55,932 nucleotides of DNA from Cytophagaceae bacterium (GTDB taxonomy: Bacteria; Bacteroidota; Bacteroidia; Cytophagales; Spirosomataceae): contig JAIXOL010000070.1 in the NCBI GenBank assembly GCA_027486845.1, forward strand, positions 1-55,932, read 5' to 3'. This document shows, piece after piece, positions 42,276 through 49,640 of this stretch. The stretch's first letter is position 1. Every line of letters begins with the position of its first letter. The notes below the pieces were generated by a model. It saw only the letters and a program-made list of their open reading frames with translations. It was not told where the DNA came from and did not search any database. A program made the position numbers and the translations under genes.

Positions 42276-44990
42276 TTATTCTTTAAGCATCTCTATTTGT
42301 GTATCAATAAGCGTTTTAATTTCTGATAAATCCCAATGTTTTGATAGGTCTTTTATTGAATTAAAATTATGTGACTCATTTAAAAGTATTGATTCTATAG
42401 CCTTTTCAATTGATGTAAGTCCAACCATTTTAAAGGATGGCTTAATACTATGCAATTTAATTTTGGTCTCTTTAAAATTGACACTATTAACATTTTGAAT
42501 CAATGTTCTAAATTCTTCTAGGTAGTTATTTTTAAAATATTCAAAGACATTTAAAGCATATTCTTTGTCTTTTTCATAAAATTGTTTGAGAAAAACAGTA
42601 TCTAAATTTTTATGAAATATAATTTCCTTTTTTGCTGATTGCAGAATATCATATTCAAAGTACAGGTGCATTTTTTCATATAAATCAGCAATCGAGAAAG
42701 GCTTTCTAATAATATCATTCATGCCATGTTTCAAAATATCACTTTCAATATTTGAAGTAACTACGGCAGTCATTGCGATAATCGTATATACATCATCATT
42801 ATATAAACTCCGAATTTTGGCGGCTGTTTCTAAACCCGAAATACCGGGCAACTGTAGATCCATCAAAATTAAATCATATTTATTTGCTTGAAACTCAGTA
42901 AGAGCCTCTTCTCCAGACGAAACAATATGGAAGTTCACTGACCATTTATTCAAAACTTTTGCTACATATTGCTGATTTAAATCATTATCTTCAACAACTA
43001 AAACTTGTATTGTATTAAATTGTGTATTCTGAGCAAAATTTGGCCTTGTTATAATTGTTTGTTGCGAAGATTTACCTTTTTCAAAAACCAAATCAAAGAA
43101 AAAGGTAGAGCCCTCGCCTTTTACACTATTTAGTTCAATTTTGCTGTTTTGTAAAACCAATAACTGTTTGACAATATTTAGGCCTAAGCCTGATCCTTGT
43201 GATTTGTGAAACTTTACCGAAGGCAGCTGTTTGAATTTTTCAAAAATAACCTCTCTCATTTCATCTGCTATACCAATGCCAGTGTCAGATACTTTGAAGT
43301 TAAGTCTTACTGAATCTATTGTTTCTTCCTGAAGACTTACACTTAAAAGGACGCTGCCTTCATGGGTGAATTTCTCTGCATTAGAAAGTAAATTACTCAA
43401 AATTTGCTGCAATATAATTTTATCTGCAACAATTTCTAAATTTGGTGTAAAGTTAAAATCTATTTTAAATTTGATATATTTTTTGGCTAAACTGTATTCA
43501 AATGTATTGACAATTTCTAAGAGAAAATCCAATAATCTGAAACTTGTTTTCATTATTTCAACTTTTCCAGATTCAATTTTTGAAATATCTAAAATATCAG
43601 AAACTAGTTTTTGGAGATACTTTGTTGAGGTCTCAAGAATTTCGACATATTCTTTTTGCTCATTGTCAATTTTTGTCATTCTAAGCAAATCACTCATGCC
43701 AAGTATGGCATTTATTGGTGTTCTTAATTCATGAGTCATACTTGCCAAGAAAGACTTTTCGCTTTCTTCGGCTTTTTTTGCGTATAAACTAACTGATTTA
43801 AGTGCTTCTTCTAATACTTTTCGCTCAGTTATATCATAAAAAAACAAGATACTACCTTGGGAGTGTTTAAGTTGATTCAGAATTGGTGAAATATTTACTA
43901 ATACCCAATTTCGGTCTTTGTTATTTTTAATTAATTGCATTTCATAGCTATGTTTATGCCCGTGTGGCAAATCCAATAGTTTTGAAAGGGTAGTCTTATT
44001 ATAATCGGCTACAATAAAATTATCAATACATTGACCAATGAGTTGTTTTTCAGGATATTCAATCATTTTACAAAAATTTGCTGAAGGATGAATGATAAAT
44101 CCTAAAGTATCGACCTCTACAACACCAAATTCTAAATTCTCAAATATACCTCTATATTTTTTTTCGCTTTCTTTTATTAGGTCTTGTGCCCGATATGCAG
44201 TAGTTATATCCACAATTTGCCAAATACAAAAATCAGATTCATAGCTATTTTTGAAAGGAAAATAGCTTCTTTCTAGGACTCTACCATCTTTTAGATGCAA
44301 AACTTCTCCTAAAACTTCGGTTTTATTATTCACTATTTTGATTGTAGAATCTATGATAGCTTCTGGTGAAACCATCAGACTTGAAACTGACTCTAATACT
44401 TCAAAATAGTTTTTTCCGATTAAATGCTCTGGTTTTAGATTAAATCCTAGGGTGTCTATACCAACTTGGTTGATTAAAACTATATCATCCTCAGAATCTG
44501 CCATTATATATCCAACTCTGAGATTTTCTGCTAAAATTTTTGAAGAAATATTTTGCTCGTCGAAATCATCAAATATTTCTCGTTTTTGACTATCGTCACT
44601 TGCAGTGATGATGACAATATCTTCATTTTTTACTTTAATTAAGAAAAGGTTCAATCTTAACCAAATATATACACCAAAGCTATTTTCAATTGGAAATTCT
44701 ACATAGGAGGTCTTTTGGTGGGTTTTGTTTTGTTCTACATAAAGATTTTTGATGTATGAACCATACATCTCAAAAAACATCTTCTGTAATTTAGGGTTTA
44801 TTTCATAACCCAATATTTTAATTGAGATAGCTGGAATAAATTTAACTCTTCCTTTTTTATTAATTACACAGAATAATTCTGAAATCCTTGCTTCTAATTG
44901 TTTACATGTTTCATCAAATTGATGATCTGGGAAAAGAAAGGAAATAAAGTTTTTTGTTTTACGATAGCTTTTTTGCAGTTTCAACTTCAT
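42276..44990 (-). CDS. Hybrid sensor histidine kinase (PAS, HisKA, HATPase, REC, HPt), copy 1
   Basis: A cytoplasmic hybrid kinase of about 904 residues with no transmembrane helix. It has three PAS-like regions, then HisKA with the phospho-His in FLASMTHELRTPINAILGM, HATPase with NLLSNAEKF, DTGIGI and GSGLGLNIVK, a receiver with Asp in DLILMDLQLPG, and an HPt domain with His in IKLHSIKPSFKMVGL. Four phospho-transfer modules in one chain suggest an internal His-Asp-His relay. The longest frame starts at 45137; ATG at 44990 is preferred because the extra 49 residues look non-coding and it places the LytTR site 199 bp upstream, as for the pilin-like genes. It is about 37-40 percent-like in appearance to copy 2 at 49641 (not computed). 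A partner for the HPt is likely the LytTR response regulator at 46620. Confidence 0.9.
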   Translation of the reverse strand: MKLKLQKSYRKTKNFISFLFPDHQFDETCKQLEARISELFCVINKKGRVKFIPAISIKILGYEINPKLQKMFFEMYGSYIKNLYVEQNKTHQKTSYVEFPIENSFGVYIWLRLNLFLIKVKNEDIVIITASDDSQKREIFDDFDEQNISSKILAENLRVGYIMADSEDDIVLINQVGIDTLGFNLKPEHLIGKNYFEVLESVSSLMVSPEAIIDSTIKIVNNKTEVLGEVLHLKDGRVLERSYFPFKNSYESDFCIWQIVDITTAYRAQDLIKESEKKYRGIFENLEFGVVEVDTLGFIIHPSANFCKMIEYPEKQLIGQCIDNFIVADYNKTTLSKLLDLPHGHKHSYEMQLIKNNKDRNWVLVNISPILNQLKHSQGSILFFYDITERKVLEEALKSVSLYAKKAEESEKSFLASMTHELRTPINAILGMSDLLRMTKIDNEQKEYVEILETSTKYLQKLVSDILDISKIESGKVEIMKTSFRLLDFLLEIVNTFEYSLAKKYIKFKIDFNFTPNLEIVADKIILQQILSNLLSNAEKFTHEGSVLLSVSLQEETIDSVRLNFKVSDTGIGIADEMREVIFEKFKQLPSVKFHKSQGSGLGLNIVKQLLVLQNSKIELNSVKGEGSTFFFDLVFEKGKSSQQTIITRPNFAQNTQFNTIQVLVVEDNDLNQQYVAKVLNKWSVNFHIVSSGEEALTEFQANKYDLILMDLQLPGISGLETAAKIRSLYNDDVYTIIAMTAVVTSNIESDILKHGMNDIIRKPFSIADLYEKMHLYFEYDILQSAKKEIIFHKNLDTVFLKQFYEKDKEYALNVFEYFKNNYLEEFRTLIQNVNSVNFKETKIKLHSIKPSFKMVGLTSIEKAIESILLNESHNFNSIKDLSKHWDLSEIKTLIDTQIEMLKE

Positions 44991-45188
44991 ACATATTTTA
45001 TAATTCCTAAATAAAGAGTCCACAGTCAATTTTCGATACATGCATGATAAGGTAATAAGAATCAACAATGATTTAGTTTTTTGTAAAAATGTTGAAATAT
45101 TAACCGTATTGTTAAATATACTAAGTAAAATTAACAAATTTTAATAGTTTGACGCTAAAAACAGAAAATAGTTACATTGATTTTTAAA

Positions 45189-45223
45189 GAAAATATACCA
45201 ATGGCGGTGAATAATCGATGAAT
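45189..45223 (-). promoter_or_regulatory. LytTR-type direct repeat before hybrid kinase copy 1
   Basis: Minus-strand half-sites ATTCATCGATTATT (strong) and ATTGGTATATTTTC (weak), period 21 bp, 199 bp from the preferred start codon. Confidence 0.6.
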
Positions 45224-45399
45224 GGGAATTTTTAGATTTTTTTGATAAGAAATATTCTTTTAAGAAAAGAAACGCCTTGAGATAAATTTGAAAATTTGTA
45301 TAAAAGGGCAAGTTTAGAGCAGTTGTTTACAGCAAAATTTTGATTGAGTAGCCTTTCGTTTATTTGGCTTAGAGGTGCAAATTTTAAATTTTGGATAAA

Positions 45400-45431
45400 A
45401 AAATAGGGTGAAATAGAATTCTCCCTATTTT
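45400..45431 (-). terminator. Terminator-like hairpin in the kinase upstream region
   Basis: AAAATAGGG (45400-45408) pairs with CCCTATTTT (45423-45431). T-richness follows only on the minus strand. It lies about 115 bp beyond a minus-strand LytTR element (45545-45579). Confidence 0.55.
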
Positions 45432-45544
45432 AAATCTTATTTAGTCCCAAAATAAAAATGATGAAAAGGTGCTAAATGTAAACAGCCTTGTCTTATATTT
45501 TTACTGTATGATGCAATTAACAAGAAAAATCAATAATGCACAAT

Positions 45545-45579
45545 TTTAATCGGCGAATGGTCGCTTTAAATCTGTAAAT
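45545..45579 (-). promoter_or_regulatory. LytTR-type direct repeat, distal copy
   Basis: Minus-strand half-sites ATTTACAGATTTAA and ATTCGCCGATTAAA with a 21-bp period; the second contains the core CATTCGCCGATTA seen at 41811 and 48954. Confidence 0.6.
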
Positions 45580-46135
45580 GTACTTTTTTTAATAAATATT
45601 TTACAATTTTTGCTTTATTGGGTTTGGAAATGTCTTTATTTTAATATCATTTTTTATTAATATTAGATTGGTTTTTTGTTTCAAATAGTTTTTAATCCTT
45701 GTTTTGGTTTAGTAATTGTTTTTAATTCGATGATTAGAATTTGTCTTTAAAATATTCGTATTAAATTTGTGAAGTAATTAAAAAGTGCAGTAAAACTCGT
45801 TTTGTTTTTTAGCCTCTAATCATCACTTAACCAATTCATAAGTAGTTCACGCTCTGTAGTCGATAAGTCCGCTTAAGATTATAAGCATATTGAGAGATAT
45901 TTAGCTGTTAGTGAAATTATAGATTAATATTATTCTATTATTTACACTATAAAATGAGCTGCCATAACTTTTTGTAACCTAGTAATGTTTACAAATTCGA
46001 TTCTATGGCATGAAAGCATAAAAATTTATATTATTTTAATTTATAGTTTGGACATGTTTTTGTAAAGGATTATGTAAAATTTAAAAGATTGAAAAATGGA
46101 AGTAGTGAATTTTCATTCGTCTCATAAAATATATC

Positions 46136-46170
46136 ATTCACCGACAATTTGCATGATTTCGTAGAATTTA
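46136..46170 (+). promoter_or_regulatory. LytTR-type direct repeat upstream of the LytTR response regulator
   Basis: Half-sites ATTCACCGACAATT and TTTCGTAGAATTTA, period 21 bp, about 450 bp before the start codon. A further half-site-like GTTTAACGACATAT lies at 46198-46211. Confidence 0.5.
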
Positions 46171-46426
46171 AGTATCATCTTGTTTAAAAATATGTTGGTT
46201 TAACGACATATTAGCAATTTAATTCAGAAAATTTCTTTTTGAAATTCAAGTTAAAATATTACATTTAATAAATTTTAGTATAATAATAAACAAACTTTTG
46301 CTATTGTTTAATTTTATAGTTGAGGCATAAATAGGCTTTAAACTAATTCAAGAACAAGATTAAATATGTTTAAAAAATTGTAAAAGATGTATTTTATGTC
46401 TGTCTACAGTTATCTAAATATATTTT

Positions 46427-46450
46427 CTGATAAATAATGTTATTTATCAG
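46427..46450. repeat. Perfect AT-rich palindrome
   Basis: CTGATAAATA (46427-46436) and TATTTATCAG (46441-46450) around ATGT, followed by TTTT. It may be a weak terminator or an operator 170 bp before the response-regulator gene. Confidence 0.55.
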
Positions 46451-46619
46451 TTTTATCTATCATGGTGAATATGATTTTTCCATTGATTTTTAGATTGTTT
46501 TTGTTTTATTCATTATTTACACCAATACTATTTAAATTATAAAAGTTAGAAATTCTAATGCTGTTTACATTAAAAAGAAGAGTATTTGAGTTGAAAAATT
46601 ATGTATTAAACTAAAAAAA

Positions 46620-47321
46620 ATGAACTGTATTATTATTGAGGATGATTTTTTATCGCAGCAAACAGTAATTAGGTATTGCAAAATGTTTGGCGAAGAATTA
46701 AACATTTTGGGTGCTTTTGATTCTGTAGAATCAGCTGAAGAATATATAAATAATTGTGAAAAAAGAGTAGATTTGATTTTTGTCGATGTTGTTCTGCCAG
46801 GTAAGAATGGAATTGATTTTATCTCCGATTTATTTATTGTGCCTTATATAATCTTGACAACTTCTCATGATAGCTATGCCGTAAAGGCGTTTGAAATGAA
46901 TGTGGTTGATTATCTAAAAAAACCATTCATTTATCGACGTTTTTTTCAAGCAATTCAGAAAGTTAAGAAATTAATAAAAATGAATGAAGATAAGGGCTCG
47001 AATGAAACCCTTATACTTAAGAGTAAAGGTACCTTAACAAGATTTTTGATAAAAGATATAGACTATATAGAATCTTATTCTGATTATATAAAAATATTTA
47101 TAAAGCAAGATGCATTTTTGCACTTAATTGCTTTGAGAGATATTATGAAGAAACTCCCTTCAGATAAGTTTGTTCAAATTCACAGACGTTTTATCGTAAA
47201 TATTGATAAAATAATCTCCATTAATGAAAATAAAATTGATTTAGATGGATATGAAGATTTAGATTTACCGATAAGTCGAGCCCAAAGAAAGACTTTTTAT
47301 TCTCATTTTTTGGATGAATAA
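46620..47321 (+). CDS. LytTR-family response regulator (receiver plus LytTR)
   Basis: A 233-residue two-component response regulator. The receiver (residues 1-120) has the acidic pair EDD near residue 8, the phospho-acceptor Asp56 in DLIFVDVVLPG, the conserved Thr/Ser in ILTTSHDSYA, and Lys in DYLKKPF. The LytTR DNA-binding domain is at about 130-232 (IKDIDYIESYSDYIKIFIKQ, VQIHRRFIVNIDKI, LPISRAQRKTF). It is the only complete receiver-LytTR protein in the window and no LytS-type kinase is beside it; the two hybrid kinases with HPt domains are the obvious candidates as phosphate donors. A LytTR-type site upstream suggests autoregulation. Confidence 0.93.
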   Translation: MNCIIIEDDFLSQQTVIRYCKMFGEELNILGAFDSVESAEEYINNCEKRVDLIFVDVVLPGKNGIDFISDLFIVPYIILTTSHDSYAVKAFEMNVVDYLKKPFIYRRFFQAIQKVKKLIKMNEDKGSNETLILKSKGTLTRFLIKDIDYIESYSDYIKIFIKQDAFLHLIALRDIMKKLPSDKFVQIHRRFIVNIDKIISINENKIDLDGYEDLDLPISRAQRKTFYSHFLDE

Positions 47322-47572
47322 GTATAATTTCATGGCCTTGTTTTTCTTTTCAAATTCTTTGTCTCTATACCAATAAATTTCCTTTATTCTTTAAGTTAAA
47401 ATTCTCTCACCGTTTATAGAATACCATCCGTCGAGTTTAATTGCGTATAAAATTTTGATTTTCTACATTAGTGGCAAATGTATATTATGCCTGAATTCCT
47501 TTGAATGCAAAACGAAGTAAATTCAGAGTGATAGTTACTTTTCTTATTGAGTGTATTATAAAAGGTAGTTCT

Positions 47573-48721
47573 ATGCTTTGGTCAAAATTTTTTCTATATT
47601 TATTTACTTTCGGATTAGGTATCTTTTTCCTCTTATTTATGGTGAAAAGAATGCGTTATTTTGAATCAACAAAATACTTTTTTTACCTAATTGTATGTTT
47701 TTATTTGATGATAGTTGATGCAAATAAAAATTTATTTGATGCCTACTTATCTACTCATATTGAACCTTTTAATACTGCTTATTTTGTTGCATTTTTAGGT
47801 GTTTTCTTGCAATTTTATTTAAAGAAAATGCTTTATCCTGTCAAATCATTTTCATTAAAAAATTTGAGGCATTTTGTATTTCCGATAATTTTTATAGCTG
47901 GAGGAATATTTATTCAAAATTTCCAGATTGATGAAAACATATTGCTTGTTCTTCAACGATTGCAAATACCGACTTTAAATACAGATAGTTTTATAATTCT
48001 ATTATTTATTATTGGCTTTTTGTACTTTATTACATCTTTCATTTATATAATAAGATTCAGTAATAAACAATCCACTATTTTTCAGAAAACAAATCATCTA
48101 ATTTTGATTTGGCTGAAAATTGTAATATTAATTACTGGTTTTTTCATGGCATCAGAGTTTATATTGTTTTTAAATATAGACCCCTCATACCTCGAATCAA
48201 TCGTAATTGGCAAACATGCTTTAATAATTTCGTTAATTTTATATATTCTTTTTTCACCTACAACAGTCAAGAAAATGCGTGGCTGTGTTTATGTAATTCC
48301 TGAAACAAAAGACATTTACGAAAGCTATTTATTACCACGGGCATTCAGAGGAACACCCTATGATTTTTATAATCATCTTATTGAAGATTATATCTCATAT
48401 AAAATGCCATACCTCAAAATGAACTTTGGTGCCAACGAAATGGCTTCTGATTTGAAAATCAGTAAACAAAAACTCATATTAGTGCTGAAATATGTTTATA
48501 ATATGGATTTAACGGAATTTCTTAATCGCTATCGAATTTATTATTACTTAGAACTCTCTAATGATAAAGCGTTTGATGCATTGAATATTGAAGAACAAGC
48601 AAAAAGAGTTGGGTTTTACAATAAATCTGATTTTTATTATTACTTCAGAAAATACATGGATTCAGCTCCACCGCTGAGTATAAGTCAAGATAAATATATT
48701 ATCAAGCGAGAATTTGAGTAA
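47573..48721 (+). CDS. Membrane-bound AraC-type transcriptional regulator
   Basis: A 382-residue protein. The N-terminal about 235 residues hold seven or so hydrophobic helices (FLYLFTFGLGIFFLLFMV, YFFYLIVCFYLMIV, FIILLFIIGFLYFITSFIYI, LIISLILYILF), a sensor layout known from Bacteroidota 7TM-AraC regulators. The C-terminal about 100 residues resemble an AraC/XylS helix-turn-helix pair: FGANEMASDLKISKQKLILV followed by NMDLTEFLNRYRIYYYLELS and AKRVGFYNKSDFYYYFRKYM. The match is weaker than in typical AraC proteins. ATG at 47573 is preferred over the TTG at 47501. It probably senses an envelope signal and acts on nearby promoters; the targets are unknown. Confidence 0.78.
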   Translation: MLWSKFFLYLFTFGLGIFFLLFMVKRMRYFESTKYFFYLIVCFYLMIVDANKNLFDAYLSTHIEPFNTAYFVAFLGVFLQFYLKKMLYPVKSFSLKNLRHFVFPIIFIAGGIFIQNFQIDENILLVLQRLQIPTLNTDSFIILLFIIGFLYFITSFIYIIRFSNKQSTIFQKTNHLILIWLKIVILITGFFMASEFILFLNIDPSYLESIVIGKHALIISLILYILFSPTTVKKMRGCVYVIPETKDIYESYLLPRAFRGTPYDFYNHLIEDYISYKMPYLKMNFGANEMASDLKISKQKLILVLKYVYNMDLTEFLNRYRIYYYLELSNDKAFDALNIEEQAKRVGFYNKSDFYYYFRKYMDSAPPLSISQDKYIIKREFE

Positions 48722-49031
48722 AAAATTCTTAAATGTCTATTTTGGTAAGTAATAAGACAAGATTAATCGACAATTTGCAAATAGCTAACTATCTGTCTAT
48801 AAGCTTAATACCCTACTTTGGACTTGTCGGATATTGACTGTGGAAAACTTATAGGCCGATTTTGCTATCTGTTTTGCAATGAAATATACTTCATTTAGTT
48901 TTTATCAATTCTATTTTGTTTGATTAAATTTCATTCAACGAGAATATTCTACCATTCGCCGATTATTATTTTTACTTTAGATTACAGAAGTTATTTTTGA
49001 TTTATTTAGAAAATCAAAAATTCATGATTCT
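48722..49031. promoter_or_regulatory. Upstream region of the AP2 gene
   Basis: No gene is seen. It contains a LytTR-type element at 48954 and a weaker half-site ATTAATCGACAATT at 48762-48775. Confidence 0.45.
48954..48988 (+). promoter_or_regulatory. LytTR-type element upstream of the AP2 gene
   Basis: The first half-site ATTCGCCGATTATT is identical to those at 41811; the second (CTTTAGATTACAGA) is weak and about one base out of phase. It is 44 bp before the start codon. Confidence 0.55.
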
Positions 49032-49529
49032 ATGAAGAAAATACAACTTAAAAATAATATTGAAATTTTAGTTGATGATGAGATTTATGAAGATGTGGTT
49101 AGCCATAAATGGAATATATGTAATGCAAAGGGTAAAAATTACATCAGAACAACTGTCTATTATCCTAAAAAACAAGATATTTATTTGCATCATATAGTAT
49201 TGGGTGGATTAATTAAAGGTTATACAACTTTGTTTATTGATGGTAATTCGCTCAACTGCCAGAAAGAAAACTTAATGCAGATACCTTTTCACACCAAATC
49301 TCATATAAGAATATGTCACTTTACTAACAAAACCTCTAAATATAGAGGTGTTTATGAAAATAATGGAAAGTTTATATCTGCAATCCAAATAGATGGCAAA
49401 CTTAATTATTTAGGAAAATTTATTACCGAAAAAGAAGCGGCTATAAAATATGATTTGAAGGCCATTGAGCTTTACAAGCAATTTGCTGTTACGAACTTAA
49501 TCACAAATCCCTATATTTTGCCGGATTAA
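49032..49529 (+). CDS. AP2-domain protein with a degenerate HNH-like N-terminus
   Basis: A 165-residue protein. The C-terminal part (TSKYRGVYENNGKFISAIQI, LNYLGKFITEKEAAIKYDLK, AIELYKQFAVTNLI) is an AP2/ERF-type DNA-binding domain. The N-terminal part resembles HNH homing-endonuclease proteins (IYLHHIVLGG, then IDGNSLNCQKENLMQI). The residue usually His in VDHxDG is Phe here (LFIDG), so nuclease activity is doubtful. It may be a domesticated mobile-element protein used as a DNA-binding factor; the LytTR element before it suggests it is part of the local regulon. No adjacent mobile element is seen. Confidence 0.75.
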   Translation: MKKIQLKNNIEILVDDEIYEDVVSHKWNICNAKGKNYIRTTVYYPKKQDIYLHHIVLGGLIKGYTTLFIDGNSLNCQKENLMQIPFHTKSHIRICHFTNKTSKYRGVYENNGKFISAIQIDGKLNYLGKFITEKEAAIKYDLKAIELYKQFAVTNLITNPYILPD

Positions 49530-49560
49530 AATGTAGCGGAGTTGGCAGTCTATAAATGAT

Positions 49561-49595
49561 AAAAGAGGAATCATTGGTAAAATGAGACCTCTTTT
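49561..49595. terminator. Bidirectional intrinsic terminator
   Basis: AAAAGAGG (49561-49568) pairs with CCTCTTTT (49588-49595), with an inner TCATT/AATGA stem. It separates the convergent AP2 gene and hybrid kinase copy 2. Confidence 0.82.
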
Positions 49596-49640
49596 ATTGT
49601 TTATTGAGTTATGGACACTATTTGCATTGAATGTTCTATT

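Larger units (their letters stand above)
44991..46619. other. Long intergenic region with regulatory repeats
   Basis: About 1.6 kb between the divergent hybrid kinase and LytTR response-regulator genes without a credible gene. It contains three LytTR-type elements (45189-45223 and 45545-45579 on minus, 46136-46170 on plus), a minus-strand terminator-like hairpin (45400-45431) and a perfect AT-rich palindrome (46427-46450). The density of sites suggests a control hub. Confidence 0.55.

Noticed and set aside
48762-48796. A further LytTR repeat at 48762
   Set aside because: Only the first half-site (ATTAATCGACAATT) resembles the consensus; the second is poor.
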